Assembly (NCBI GenBank): GCA_945788445.1
Contig: CALZMA010000051.1
Location: 1 to 7,077, forward strand
Source of the DNA: an uncultured Bacteroidales bacterium
Lineage (GTDB): Bacteria > Bacteroidota > Bacteroidia > Bacteroidales > Bacteroidaceae
DNA length: 7,077 bases
Direction: 5' to 3'
Under the pieces are notes generated by a model. It made no database searches and was not told where the DNA came from. It saw nothing but the letters and a program-made list of their open reading frames with translations. Positions 1 through 7,077 of the stretch are shown here, one piece after another. The translations under genes and the position numbers were made by a program. Within the stretch, counting starts at the first letter, position 1, and each line of letters starts with the position of its first letter.

Positions 1-37
1 AAGGCCGTTTGGTCGGTGCGGTCACCCCGCCCGGCGG

Positions 38-1078
38 TTACAGGGTGAGCAGCTGCGCGTAGACCACGTTCAGCAGGAAAATGCCCACGGCGTAGAGCAG
101 TACGAAGGTGCGTCCCGCCCACTTCGGTTCGAAGGCATGCACGATGAGCGGCACCATCAGTATTTCCACAAAACCGTAGAGCTCGCTGATGCGCGTGGCG
201 AAGACGGCAATGAAGTTGAACACGCCGAGGCAGACGTAGGAGAGGGCAAACAGCTTCAGCAAGAGCGGGAGGTAGCTGCAGTGCGCCTTGAGGGTGTTGT
301 ATTTCCAGAGCACAAAGTAATACACGGCCATTTTCATCATGATGCCCGCGTTGAAGATGTTCACCTTTTCCACGTCGGCCGTGCCGTTGTCTTTGATTTC
401 TTCATAGATGCGGAGTTTGTCCTGCACGAAGTCGAAGGGGATGAGCGAGATGAGGTCCACGTTGAACAGCACCGAGGCGAAGGCAAAGCAGGGGATGAAG
501 GCCAGGATGATGCGGTAGTACGTCTTCAGCTCCTTGTTGCCGAAAAACAGCATCACCACGAGCAGGATGGCCGACACGTGGAAGTAGGTGGCCACGAGAA
601 TGAGCAGGAGGGAAGCCCAGCGGTTCGACTGGGTCTGGAAGTAGAAGGCCAGAAAGACGAAGGCCATGGCCACCCCCACGCGTATTTGCGTCATGTCGTG
701 CAGCACCATGAAGTTGCTCATGTAGACCACGAGCAGCAGGAAATACTCGTTCGAGAGCTTTGTGAAAACGAAGCACTTGAGCGGGATGGCCAGCAGCGCG
801 TAGACGATGAAGATGCCCCGTACGTCGTCGAGCGTGGCGCGCACGATGTCGCTGATGAGGATGAAGGAGGGTTCTACGATGTCGTCGAACTGCCCCAGGT
901 AGTAGCTGTAGTATTGCAGCGAGTCCTTGTCGATTCCGAGTGGTCGCAGGGCTGCCATCAGCGTGATGATGCCGACGGCGCCCGTGTAGACGAGTGCGCG
1001 TGTAGAGGGACGCTCGTCTTCCAGGTAAGAGAAGGCAGCCATGCCGACCAGAAGGAGGAATAGAAGGGCTACGAACAT
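38..1078 (-). CDS. EpsG-family (Wzy-like) polysaccharide polymerase
   Basis: Probable inner-membrane polymerase that joins lipid-linked oligosaccharide repeat units into a surface polysaccharide. The 346-residue protein is almost entirely hydrophobic, with roughly nine or ten membrane segments starting at residue 2. EpsG-type landmarks are visible: a short loop after the second segment with GIDKDSLQYYSYY (48-60), EPSFILISD (69-77), a charged QIRVGVAMAF (131-140), FHVSAILL (166-173) and ATRISELYGFVEILMVP (294-310). The conserved Arg, His and Arg in these blocks are typical of the family. The ATG at 1078 begins directly with a membrane segment and no in-frame alternative looks better. No Shine-Dalgarno sequence precedes it, which is normal in Bacteroidota. 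It follows the chain-length gene after a 117-base gap containing a hairpin, unlike the tighter upstream junctions. Family membership is clear; polymerase activity and the sugar linkage are inferred from family and context. Confidence 0.88.
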   Translation of the reverse strand: MFVALLFLLLVGMAAFSYLEDERPSTRALVYTGAVGIITLMAALRPLGIDKDSLQYYSYYLGQFDDIVEPSFILISDIVRATLDDVRGIFIVYALLAIPLKCFVFTKLSNEYFLLLVVYMSNFMVLHDMTQIRVGVAMAFVFLAFYFQTQSNRWASLLLILVATYFHVSAILLVVMLFFGNKELKTYYRIILAFIPCFAFASVLFNVDLISLIPFDFVQDKLRIYEEIKDNGTADVEKVNIFNAGIMMKMAVYYFVLWKYNTLKAHCSYLPLLLKLFALSYVCLGVFNFIAVFATRISELYGFVEILMVPLIVHAFEPKWAGRTFVLLYAVGIFLLNVVYAQLLTL

Positions 1079-1118
1079 AGGAGATTGATGATGTGGAATG
1101 AATAACGGATAATGAGTG

Positions 1119-1175
1119 ATGAAAACAGGCGTTCAATGCGGGGGCTCCTCCTCCCCATTGCCTGCCTGTTTTCAT
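1119..1175. repeat. 57-base imperfect palindrome (hairpin) between the chain-length and polymerase genes
   Basis: A perfect 12-base inverted repeat pairs 1119-1130 with 1164-1175. After a 3x3 internal loop the stem continues with 1134-1138 against 1156-1160, then a C/C mismatch and a short G/C-rich tip around 1140-1154. Symmetry is strong enough that both strands read Met-Lys-Thr-Gly at matching positions. Weaker mirror similarity continues outward (GGATAATGAG-type sequence on the left, a related GGATGACAG-type sequence on the minus strand). No U-run follows the stem on the minus strand, so it is not a textbook terminator. It could be an attenuator, an mRNA stability element or a dispersed intergenic repeat. 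Confidence 0.7.
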
Positions 1176-1195
1176 TTACTGTCATCCATCATTGA

Positions 1196-2275
1196 TTATT
1201 GTTTCCCCTCGCCCTCCGGAACCTTTTCGCGGAACATAAAGACGATGGTACATACAAAGAAGGCCAGGACGAGGAGCGCGGCCACCGTGAACATGCGCTT
1301 CGGTCCGGCGTGCTTCACGGGCACGCTGGCGTTCTGGAGCGTCGTGAAGGCCGGGATGCGTTCGCGGAGCTTCGACTCAGCCATGATTTTCTGCTGCGCC
1401 AGCGAGCTGTAGGCCGTGTAGGCCATCTGCACCTCATTTTCGAGCTGGTCCTGCTGCGTGCGGTAACTTTGCATCGTAACGTTCTGGTGAGCATCGCAGA
1501 ACTGGGCGTATTCGTTGCATTTCTTCTTGTAGTCCTGATGCGCCTCGGTGCAGAGTTTCGTCACGTGTTCCATGTCGTTGCGTGCCTTCTTCGTGCGGTA
1601 GACCGTGATGAAGTCCTGCAGCCGCTGCTTCACCGTGTCGGCGAGCTGTGCCGCCACGAGCGGGTCTTGTGCCGTAGTCGTGATGGAAATCACGTCCGTC
1701 TTCTTGTCCACGCTGCAGCTGATGGAGCTGGCGATGCCCTGCACCACCTTGTCCTCCGCCTCCGAGAGCCGGAAGGGGTTGGGCTTGTAGCCTTTAGCAT
1801 CGTTGAGTTTGCCCGGGTCCTTGAACCAGCTTTTCACCTTCGCCATGGCCCAGAGCCAGAAGGGCACCTCCTGTTTTTTCGTGAGGAAGTCCACGTAGCG
1901 GCCCTTGAACGAGCCGTCGGCCGTTTCCACCTGCACGTCCATGAGCGGCACTAAGAAGTCCGTAGAGTTCATCAGGTCAGGGTAGAACATCGGCGTGATG
2001 GCATCGCTGGAGTTCATGTTGCCCAGGTTCACGCCGAACATGCTGGCCACGCTGCCGAGGCTGCCCATGTTGCCCCCGCCGTTGGAATATTCGGGAGCCA
2101 GCATCACCTGCACCTGGTAGTATCGCGGGATGCAGAGCATGATGGCCGAGGAAATCACGGCCGTCAGCGTGAGCGGGAGAATGTACTTTTTGCGGCAGCG
2201 GCTGATGGTGCGGAAGATGAGGTCCAGCCGGATTTTGTCCTTCAGGGCCGCGTTGAGCGAGTTGGTAGTTTCCAT
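1196..2275 (-). CDS. Wzz-like polysaccharide chain-length determinant (polysaccharide co-polymerase)
   Basis: Inner-membrane protein expected to set the length of the polymer made by the Wzy-type polymerase encoded next to it. The 359-residue protein has the Wzz layout: a basic cytoplasmic N-terminus, a first membrane segment at about 32-50, a long periplasmic part, and a second membrane segment at about 327-347 with a short basic/acidic tail. Just after the first segment is a Gly/Asn/Ser/Met-rich stretch (64-90) leading into DAITPMFYPDLMNSTDFL (91-108), a common feature of Bacteroidota Wzz proteins. Residues about 205-305 are helical and charged, likely the coiled-coil arm. A proline-containing segment (P319, P325) precedes the second membrane helix, as usual in the family. 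There is no fused C-terminal tyrosine kinase domain. The ATG at 2275 gives the expected short cytoplasmic start. It lies 78 bases after the acyltransferase stop. Confidence 0.9.
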   Translation of the reverse strand: METTNSLNAALKDKIRLDLIFRTISRCRKKYILPLTLTAVISSAIMLCIPRYYQVQVMLAPEYSNGGGNMGSLGSVASMFGVNLGNMNSSDAITPMFYPDLMNSTDFLVPLMDVQVETADGSFKGRYVDFLTKKQEVPFWLWAMAKVKSWFKDPGKLNDAKGYKPNPFRLSEAEDKVVQGIASSISCSVDKKTDVISITTTAQDPLVAAQLADTVKQRLQDFITVYRTKKARNDMEHVTKLCTEAHQDYKKKCNEYAQFCDAHQNVTMQSYRTQQDQLENEVQMAYTAYSSLAQQKIMAESKLRERIPAFTTLQNASVPVKHAGPKRMFTVAALLVLAFFVCTIVFMFREKVPEGEGKQ

Positions 2276-2328
2276 ATAGTAGGCTGAGAGAAATTGCGGA
2301 AAATAGACCGGAAGAGAGGGCAGAGCGT

Positions 2329-2346
2329 CGGGGATATCCGTCCCCG
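2329..2346. other. Small hairpin in the acyltransferase/chain-length gap
   Basis: A 6-base perfect stem (2329-2334 with 2341-2346, CGGGGA/TCCCCG) encloses a 6-base loop immediately after the acyltransferase stop codon. No U-run follows on the minus strand, so a terminator is unlikely. It may only be a minor mRNA structure. The remainder of the 78-base gap shows no promoter matching TAnnTTTG. Confidence 0.35.
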
Positions 2347-2353
2347 TGCGTCG

Positions 2354-2995
2354 TCAGGCCTCTATTTGCCTGATGACCTTGGCCGGACTGCCCACGGCGA
2401 TGGAGAAAGGCGGGATGTCGCGTGTCACCACAGCTCCCGCGCCGATAACGCTGTGGTCGCCGATGGTCACGCCCGGCATCACGCAGACCCCTTCGCCCAG
2501 GTGAACGTATTTGCCGATTTTCACCGGGCCGCGGCTCACGAGCGGCCGTTTGCGTGGCGGGAGCAGCAGGTCTTCGCGCGAAGTTCCCCCGTGCGTATGG
2601 TCCGTGATGTAGCAGCGCGCCCCCATGGTGGTCCATTCGCCGATTTCCACGTGGTCTATGCAGCCGATGTGGCACATGGCCTGCACAACCACGTGCTCGT
2701 GAAGAATGAGCTTCGGCCGGAAGTGCTGTCTCGTGGGCGCGAAATAGTCGATACACTGCAGGCGGGCGTTGAAGTGCAGTTCTACCAGGTCGCCGAAGTC
2801 CATGTAGGGCAGGCCGGAGAGGTGGAGGTCTGTGCTCCCCAGTTTCAGTTCGCCGCACCGGTGGCACTGGTGCCTGATGTAGGCCGCATAGAGGTTGCGC
2901 CACGCAATGGAGCATTTGAGGCAGAGCGCCGGCCAGCCGCAGTGGGCAAAGGGCCAGGTGACCAAGTCGAACAGGCGGAGCAAGAGCTGTTTCAT
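2354..2995 (-). CDS. Hexapeptide-repeat (left-handed beta-helix) acyltransferase, WbbJ-like
   Basis: Probably an acetyl- or other acyl-CoA-dependent O-acyltransferase decorating a sugar of the repeat unit in the cytoplasm. In 213 residues, the C-terminal half shows imperfect hexapeptide repeats (VEIGEW, VKIGKY, VTIGDH, about 115-185). It has the loop ITDHTHGG (130-137), whose His residues match the usual catalytic/acceptor loop, and the standard ending [27 protein letters not shown] (184-210). The N-terminal part (1-60) is not recognised. It carries two CxxC pairs, C25/C28 and C44/C47, which could bind a metal. There is no membrane segment or signal peptide. Its ATG at 2995 overlaps the flippase TGA in an ATGA junction (2992-2995), indicating translational coupling and fixing the start. 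Acyl donor and acceptor sugar cannot be told from sequence; a serine acetyltransferase role is unlikely given the context. Confidence 0.87.
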   Translation of the reverse strand: MKQLLLRLFDLVTWPFAHCGWPALCLKCSIAWRNLYAAYIRHQCHRCGELKLGSTDLHLSGLPYMDFGDLVELHFNARLQCIDYFAPTRQHFRPKLILHEHVVVQAMCHIGCIDHVEIGEWTTMGARCYITDHTHGGTSREDLLLPPRKRPLVSRGPVKIGKYVHLGEGVCVMPGVTIGDHSVIGAGAVVTRDIPPFSIAVGSPAKVIRQIEA

Positions 2996-4500
2996 CGTTT
3001 ATGGATTAAGCGGTTGAATTTCTGAAAAACAAACTGCCGTTCGCGACCCTCCAGCCCCAGCGCGCCCACCGAGAGCGCCGTCCAGAGCAGGCAGAGCGCC
3101 ACGAAGCCAAAGTGGCCCGCCACCGACTGCGGATTCCACGCCCGCAGCAGCGCGAGCGGCGCGGCGATGCACGGCACGCCCGTCAGCACGATGCGCCACA
3201 GCGCCCGGCGCAGGAAGTCAGGGATGGACAGGCCGAAAAGGCCGCGGCAGATGAAGAGGCGGAAAACCTGCGCCAGCAAGGTCGTGCAGAGCAGCACGGC
3301 AAACACCCATTCCGGCTTCCCCCACGCCGAAACGGCCCAGAAGGCCAGCGGCAGGGTGGAGAGCAGCGTGGAGCCGATGGTCAGGTAGTAGCCTCGCACC
3401 TTGCCCGTGGCGGCCGCGCCCACCATCATCGGGTTGGCCACGCAGTCAACCATTGAGACGCAGAGCAGCAGGCGCACAAAGGCAGCCGTATGGTCCGGCA
3501 CCCCCTCGCCCAGCCAGAGGCCGAGCACGAAGTCTGTGTCGAGCAGCAGCGGGACCGCCATGAAAAGCATCAGCATGAACGACAGGCGCGAGGAAACCAG
3601 CACCAGCTCGTTCGTGCGCGGCGAGTCGCCCGCCGCATGCGACTTAGTGATTTGCGGATTGATGGCCGTCTGGAAACTGGCAATGAACTGCGTCACCGCC
3701 GTCTGCACCTGGAAGGCAAAGCCGCGCGCCGCATTCACCGCCGGACCGCCGAAGGCGTTGAGCAGGAGGTTCAACCCTTGCGTGTTGGCCACGATGGAGA
3801 GGTTGCCGAAGGTGCTCCAGCCCATGAAGGCCAGCATCTCGCGGTAGAGCCCCCCGTCGCGCACTAAGCCGAAGCGGAGCGAGCGGTAGCGGTGGCGCAC
3901 ATAGAGCCAGTAGATGGACCGCACCAGCGTAGCCTCGGCGCACATCAGCGCGGCGTAGCCTGTGAGCAGCCAGTGCTCGGGCAGCAGGTACAGCGCGAAG
4001 GCCGCACCCAGCTTCAGCGACACGTCCATCAGCGTGATGGCCGCAAAGGCCCCCATGTCCTCGTGGGCAATGAGGACTGCATTGCTCGGCACGCTCCAGA
4101 TCAGCATCATCCCCGCCCAGAGCGAGCAGCCGAAGACCGTGTAGACATCCACCAGCTTTTCCGCCGGAAACACTAAGAAATGCCCGATGTACCAGCTGCC
4201 CGCCAGTCCGCCCACGGTCGCCACCAGCAGGGCCAGCAGCACGTGGATGAGCGTGGCGGCCGAGTAGACCTTGTTCAGATACCCCCCGTCGCCTTTCCCG
4301 AGTGCCACGGTGATGTAGCGCTGCGTACACGTCGTCATCGAATGGTTGAGAAACATCAGCACCACCACCATGCCGCCCACCACATCGTAGAGGCCATAGT
4401 TCTCCACCCCCATCACTTGCAGCAGGATGCGCGAAGTGTAGAGGTAGACGGCCATCTGGAATAACATGCGGAAATACAGGATTACTGTATTCTTGGCCAT
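2992..4500 (-). CDS. Wzx-like polysaccharide flippase (MOP/oligosaccharide flippase family)
   Basis: Probable inner-membrane transporter flipping undecaprenyl-linked repeat units to the periplasmic side for polymerisation. The 502-residue protein has about twelve to fourteen hydrophobic segments over its whole length. Family-like blocks include [19 protein letters not shown] (2-20) followed by [22 protein letters not shown] (22-43), the cytoplasmic [12 protein letters not shown] (281-292), and [14 protein letters not shown] with LGLWLG (307-331). This opening is typical of Bacteroidales flippases and is why I place the start at the ATG at 4500. The frame stays open to a TTG at 4527, which would add nine polar, poorly conserved residues. 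The gene is first in the polysaccharide group, 222 bases after pnp, and overlaps the acyltransferase gene by four bases. No promoter is clear before it. A role as flippase rather than another MOP exporter is supported by the adjacent chain-length and polymerase genes. Confidence 0.9.
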   Translation of the reverse strand: MAKNTVILYFRMLFQMAVYLYTSRILLQVMGVENYGLYDVVGGMVVVLMFLNHSMTTCTQRYITVALGKGDGGYLNKVYSAATLIHVLLALLVATVGGLAGSWYIGHFLVFPAEKLVDVYTVFGCSLWAGMMLIWSVPSNAVLIAHEDMGAFAAITLMDVSLKLGAAFALYLLPEHWLLTGYAALMCAEATLVRSIYWLYVRHRYRSLRFGLVRDGGLYREMLAFMGWSTFGNLSIVANTQGLNLLLNAFGGPAVNAARGFAFQVQTAVTQFIASFQTAINPQITKSHAAGDSPRTNELVLVSSRLSFMLMLFMAVPLLLDTDFVLGLWLGEGVPDHTAAFVRLLLCVSMVDCVANPMMVGAAATGKVRGYYLTIGSTLLSTLPLAFWAVSAWGKPEWVFAVLLCTTLLAQVFRLFICRGLFGLSIPDFLRRALWRIVLTGVPCIAAPLALLRAWNPQSVAGHFGFVALCLLWTALSVGALGLEGRERQFVFQKFNRLIHKR

Positions 4501-4543
4501 GCGCCGGTTGTCGTTGGGGCGTTGCAAGGGGAGAAAGGGTCAT

Positions 4544-4559
4544 CGGGCGCAAGGGCCCG
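4544..4559. other. Short hairpin in the leader before the flippase gene
   Basis: CGGGC (4544-4548) and GCCCG (4555-4559) form a perfect 5-base stem with a 6-base loop about 45 bases before the flippase ATG. It could be a leader structure. No U-run follows, and no ORF worth calling exists in 4501-4585. Support is limited to the inverted repeat. Confidence 0.3.
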
Positions 4560-4585
4560 GTGGAAAGGTTTGGGGGTAGAATATT

Positions 4586-4719
4586 AAAAAATAGCGCTGC
4601 GCGCAGATTATAAATTAAGAAGGTTATAAGGTCGTAATGCCACTGGCGGGGAAGCGCCTGGGCGGGGGTGATGGCAACTTTATAACCCAAAAAATCATAA
4701 TCTGCGCGCATGACGCGCT
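4586..4719 (-). terminator. Large nested inverted repeat with U-run after pnp (terminator or structured 3' UTR)
   Basis: Three nested inverted repeats share one axis: 4598-4611 with 4697-4710 (14 perfect bases), 4622-4629 with 4680-4687 (8 bases) and 4638-4642 with 4672-4676 (5 bases). Outside them, 4593-4597 pairs with 4715-4719 across a 4-base bulge, and at the tip 4645-4648 can pair with 4655-4658. Read on the minus strand, the outer stem closes and is followed by one A and six U residues (4591-4586), so it ends like an intrinsic terminator. It starts only four bases after the pnp stop. The outer arm contains the self-complementary TGCGCGCA. The length is far more than a terminator needs, so a repeat element or structured 3' UTR is also possible. 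The U-run sequence TATTTTTT also weakly resembles a -7 box for the flippase gene. Confidence 0.55.
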
Positions 4720-4722
4720 GTC

Positions 4723-6942
4723 TTATTCGTGTCGCGGGCGGCGGGCCGGGCGGCCTTCAGCGCCACCTTCGCGGCGGGGACGGCGGGCAGGGCGTTCCTC
4801 CCAGCCTTCGGGCTTCTCTTCGAGCACACGGTGCGAGAGGCGGAACTTGCCCGTCTTCTCGTCGATTTCGAGGAGCTTCACGGAGATGGTGTCGCCTTCC
4901 TTCAGGCCGGCTTCCTCGACCGTCTCGAGACGCTTCCAGGCGATTTCGGAGATGTGGAGCAAGCCTTCCTTGCCCGGCATGAACTCAACGAAGCAGCCGT
5001 AGGGCATGATGCTCACCACCTTGGCTTCGTACACTTCGCCCACTTCGGGGATGGCCACGATGGCGCGGATCTTGGCCACAGCGGCATCGATGCTTTCCTT
5101 GTTCGGGCCGCTCACCTGGATCTTGCCTACGCCGTCTTCCTCATCGATGCTGATGGTAGCACCCGTCTCTTCCTGCATGCCCTGGATAATCTTTCCGCCC
5201 GGGCCAATGACGGCACCGATGAATTCCTTGGGAATTTCGAAGGCTTCGATGCGGGGCACGTGGGGCTTGAGTTCGGGACGGGGAGCGGGCATCGTCTCTA
5301 CAATCTTGCCGAGAATGTGCTCGCGGGCCTGCTTGGCCTGTGCCAGCGCCTTCTCGAGGATTTCGTAGGAGAGGCCGTCGCACTTGATGTCCATCTGCGT
5401 GGCGGTGAGGCCCTTGGCCGTGCCCGTGGTCTTGAAGTCCATGTCGCCGAGGTGGTCCTCGTCGCCGAGGATGTCAGAGAGCACGGCGTACTTGTCCTCA
5501 CCGGGGTTCTTGATGAGGCCCATGGCAATGCCGCTCACGGGAGCCTTGATGGGCACACCGGCATCCATGAGGGCGAGCGTACCGGCACAGACGGTGGCCA
5601 TCGATGACGAACCGTTCGACTCGAGGATGTCGCTCACGATGCGGATGGTGTAGGGATAGTCGGCAGGAATCTGACCCTTCAGGGCGCGCCAGGCGAGGTG
5701 GCCGTGACCGATTTCGCGACGGCCTACGCCGCGCTGGGCCTTGGCTTCGCCCGTGGAGAAGGGCGGGAAGTTGTAGTGGAGCAGGAAGCGCATGTAGCTC
5801 TTGTCCAGCACGTCGTCCACCATCTTCTCGTCGAGCTTCGTGCCGAGGGTTGCCGTAGCGAGCGCCTGCGTTTCGCCGCGGGTGAAGATAGACGAGCCGT
5901 GGGGCATGGGCAGGGGCGAAACCTCGCACCAGATGGGGCGGATGTCCGTGGTGCCGCGGCCGTCGAGGCGCTTGCCCTCGTCGAGGATGCAGCGGCGCAT
6001 GGCGTCGCGCTCCACGTCGTGGTAGTAGCGGTCGATGAGGCCGTTCTTCTCCTCGAGTTCTTCGGGAGAGAGTTCGGCGTGGGCGGCAGCGTAGCGTTCC
6101 TTGAATTCTTCGCGGATGTTGGTGAAAGCCTCTTCGCGGGCGTGCTTGTCGCGGTCGCCGGCCTGTGCGATGGCGTAGGCGGGAGCGTAGCATTCGTCCT
6201 TCACCTGCTGGCGGAGTTCCTCGTCGTTCACCTCGTCGTCGTATTCGCGCTTCACGTCCGTGCCGAGTTCCTTCGAGAGTTCCTTCTGGAGCTGGCACAT
6301 GGGCTTGATGGCCTCGTGGGCCACCTTGAGCGCTTCGAGCAGGGCGCTTTCGGGCACTTCGTCCATTTCGCCTTCCACCATCATGATGTTCTCCTCCGTA
6401 GCGCCGACCATGATGTCCATGTCGGCCTTGGCGAGCTGCTCAAACGTGGGGTTCACGATGTATTCACCCTCCACGCGGGCCACGCGCACTTCGGAGATGG
6501 GGCCTTCGAAGGGGATGTCGCTGGCAGCGAGTGCGGCCGAGGCGGCAAAGCCGGCCAGGGCATCGGGCATATCCACGCCGTCGGCGGAGAAGAGCGTGAT
6601 GTTTACGTAAACCTCGCAGTGGTAGTCGGAGGGGAAGAGGGGACGGAGGGCGCGGTCAACGAGGCGGGAAGTGAGGATTTCGTAGTCGCCTGCGCGGCCT
6701 TCGCGCTTGGTGAAGCCGCCGGGGAAACGGCCCGCGGCGCTGTACTTTTCTTTGTAATCGCACTGGAGGGGCATGAAGTCCGTGCCGGGCTGTGCAGTCT
6801 TGGCGGCGCAGACAGTGGCCAGCAGCATCGTGTTGTTCATGCGCAGCATGACAGCACCGTCGGCCTGCTTGGCCAGCTTGCCCGTTTCGATGCTGATGGT
6901 GCGGCCATCGGGCAGCGAAACGCTTTTAGTTATCACGTTCAT
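4723..6942 (-). CDS. pnp: Polynucleotide phosphorylase (PNPase)
   Basis: Phosphorolytic 3'-to-5' exoribonuclease releasing nucleoside diphosphates from RNA; it acts as a trimer in cytoplasmic mRNA decay. All family domains are present in 739 residues: first RNase PH-like core (about 12-145, with [12 protein letters not shown] at 72-83), helical linker (about 150-310), second RNase PH-like core from LDGRG (326-330) to about 550, KH domain with the GPGG loop (580-583), and S1 domain (about 636-705). The active-site region is intact: [16 protein letters not shown] (353-368), [11 protein letters not shown] (389-399), SNGSSSMA (442-449) and [12 protein letters not shown] (493-504). In the last, D496, D502 and K504 correspond to the catalytic Asp/Asp/Lys of the E. 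coli enzyme. After S1 is a basic tail with RPARRPR twice (717-723, 731-737). The protein is somewhat longer than the E. coli enzyme (711). The ATG at 6942 gives the standard N-terminus. rpsO, the usual neighbour in proteobacteria, is absent here. Confidence 0.98.
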   Translation of the reverse strand: MNVITKSVSLPDGRTISIETGKLAKQADGAVMLRMNNTMLLATVCAAKTAQPGTDFMPLQCDYKEKYSAAGRFPGGFTKREGRAGDYEILTSRLVDRALRPLFPSDYHCEVYVNITLFSADGVDMPDALAGFAASAALAASDIPFEGPISEVRVARVEGEYIVNPTFEQLAKADMDIMVGATEENIMMVEGEMDEVPESALLEALKVAHEAIKPMCQLQKELSKELGTDVKREYDDEVNDEELRQQVKDECYAPAYAIAQAGDRDKHAREEAFTNIREEFKERYAAAHAELSPEELEEKNGLIDRYYHDVERDAMRRCILDEGKRLDGRGTTDIRPIWCEVSPLPMPHGSSIFTRGETQALATATLGTKLDEKMVDDVLDKSYMRFLLHYNFPPFSTGEAKAQRGVGRREIGHGHLAWRALKGQIPADYPYTIRIVSDILESNGSSSMATVCAGTLALMDAGVPIKAPVSGIAMGLIKNPGEDKYAVLSDILGDEDHLGDMDFKTTGTAKGLTATQMDIKCDGLSYEILEKALAQAKQAREHILGKIVETMPAPRPELKPHVPRIEAFEIPKEFIGAVIGPGGKIIQGMQEETGATISIDEEDGVGKIQVSGPNKESIDAAVAKIRAIVAIPEVGEVYEAKVVSIMPYGCFVEFMPGKEGLLHISEIAWKRLETVEEAGLKEGDTISVKLLEIDEKTGKFRLSHRVLEEKPEGWEERPARRPRREGGAEGRPARRPRHE

Positions 6943-6991
6943 CGATGATTTGGTTTAAAAAGATTTTTCTATATACCTGTTGAAAATCGCG

Positions 6992-6999
6992 CAAAAGTA
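6992..6999 (-). promoter_or_regulatory. Bacteroidota-type -7 promoter box for pnp
   Basis: The minus strand reads TACTTTTG, a perfect match to the TAnnTTTG -7 consensus of the Bacteroidota primary sigma factor. It is about 50 bases before the pnp start codon, with an AT-rich leader between. No good TTTG-type -33 box is visible about 20 bases further upstream (that region reads TTCCAGCG). The expected transcript start is a few bases downstream, giving a leader of roughly 40 bases. There is no Shine-Dalgarno sequence. The leader just before the ATG is A/T-rich, as is common in this phylum. Confidence 0.6.
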
Positions 7000-7053
7000 G
7001 CAATTAAATGTGAAGTGCGCTGGAATAGCCCTACTTTTTTATTCCTCGTCGTC

Positions 7054-7077
7054 AAAAAAAGCCTTGCGGTGCGTTCG
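7054..7077 (-). terminator. Probable 3' half of an intrinsic terminator cut by the window edge
   Basis: On the minus strand a GC-rich arm (CGCACCGCAAGGC, up to 7061) is followed by seven T residues (7060-7054). This is the form of the descending arm and U-run of a rho-independent terminator. The matching ascending arm would lie beyond the right edge, so the hairpin cannot be confirmed. It would end the gene preceding pnp; the A-run/GC arm could also serve an opposing gene as a bidirectional terminator. Confidence 0.35.

Noticed and set aside
1..37. Possible start of a next minus-strand gene (GTG at 23-25) after the polymerase stop
   Set aside because: Only eight codons fit before the edge and there is no ribosome-binding or motif support. 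A tiny CCGCC/GGCGG inverted repeat here is also too short to call a terminator without downstream sequence.
137..1063. A 308-codon open frame on the plus strand opposite the polymerase gene
   Set aside because: The translation is a His/Glu/Val/Asp-rich mirror of a membrane protein gene and matches no family I know. The minus-strand EpsG-like protein explains the region.
1116..1412. A 98-codon plus-strand frame starting in the wzz-wzy gap
   Set aside because: It begins inside the hairpin and continues antisense to the chain-length gene; its MKTG start only mirrors the other strand of the palindrome.
3644..4711. A 355-codon minus-strand frame overlapping the flippase gene and the pnp 3' spacer
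   Set aside because: It runs out of frame through the flippase coding sequence and is Arg/Gly/His/Ala-rich without membrane segments or motifs; it is a frame shadow. Its spacer part lies in the inverted-repeat structure.
4696..4711. Terminal inverted repeats of a MITE at 4598-4611 and 4697-4710
   Set aside because: No flanking target-site duplication is seen and further nested pairing continues inside. A transcribed RNA structure explains the pattern at least as well, so it is kept as a terminator/3' UTR candidate only.
5698..6948. A 416-codon open frame on the plus strand opposite pnp
   Set aside because: It is antisense to an unmistakable pnp. Its translation is rich in His, Val, Glu and Ala, the usual mirror of GC-rich coding sequence, with no recognisable domain.
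7022..7045. GGAATA/TATTCC 6-base inverted repeat upstream of the pnp promoter
   Set aside because: The stem is short and AT-rich with a 12-base loop. It could be an operator by position, but nothing beyond the repeat supports that.

Overview
The window reads as chromosomal DNA from a GC-rich member of the Bacteroidales (Bacteroidota), possibly the Prevotella side of the order. The evidence is the Bacteroidales-style polynucleotide phosphorylase, a perfect TAnnTTTG promoter box upstream of it, the lack of Shine-Dalgarno sequences, and polysaccharide proteins of types common in gut and oral Bacteroidales. The genus is inference. All five genes are on the minus strand, so transcription runs from the right edge to the left.

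Right part (about 4586-7077): pnp, a complete polynucleotide phosphorylase, with its own promoter near 6992-6999. Before it, at the right edge, lies what looks like half of the terminator of the preceding gene. After pnp comes a 134-base stretch of nested inverted repeats ending in a U-run (4586-4719), probably the pnp terminator or a structured 3' UTR.

Left part (38-4500): the start of a cell-surface polysaccharide cluster (capsule, exopolysaccharide or O-antigen). In transcription order it holds a Wzx-like flippase, a left-handed beta-helix acyltransferase overlapping it by 4 bases, a Wzz-like chain-length determinant, and an EpsG-family Wzy-like polymerase. Together these cover repeat-unit modification by an acyl group, export across the inner membrane, polymerisation and length control. 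No glycosyltransferase or initiating sugar-phosphate transferase is present. They must be encoded elsewhere, most simply beyond the left edge, where the cluster probably continues.

The gaps are short (longest 222 bases, 4501-4722). The two most structured are the pnp 3' region and the wzz-wzy gap, which carries a 57-base hairpin at 1119-1175. I found no RNA genes, CRISPR array, insertion sequence or clearly new multi-gene system. The points most worth a second look are these two palindromic spacers, a pair of CxxC motifs in the acyltransferase, and the duplicated Arg/Pro motif at the end of the PNPase.
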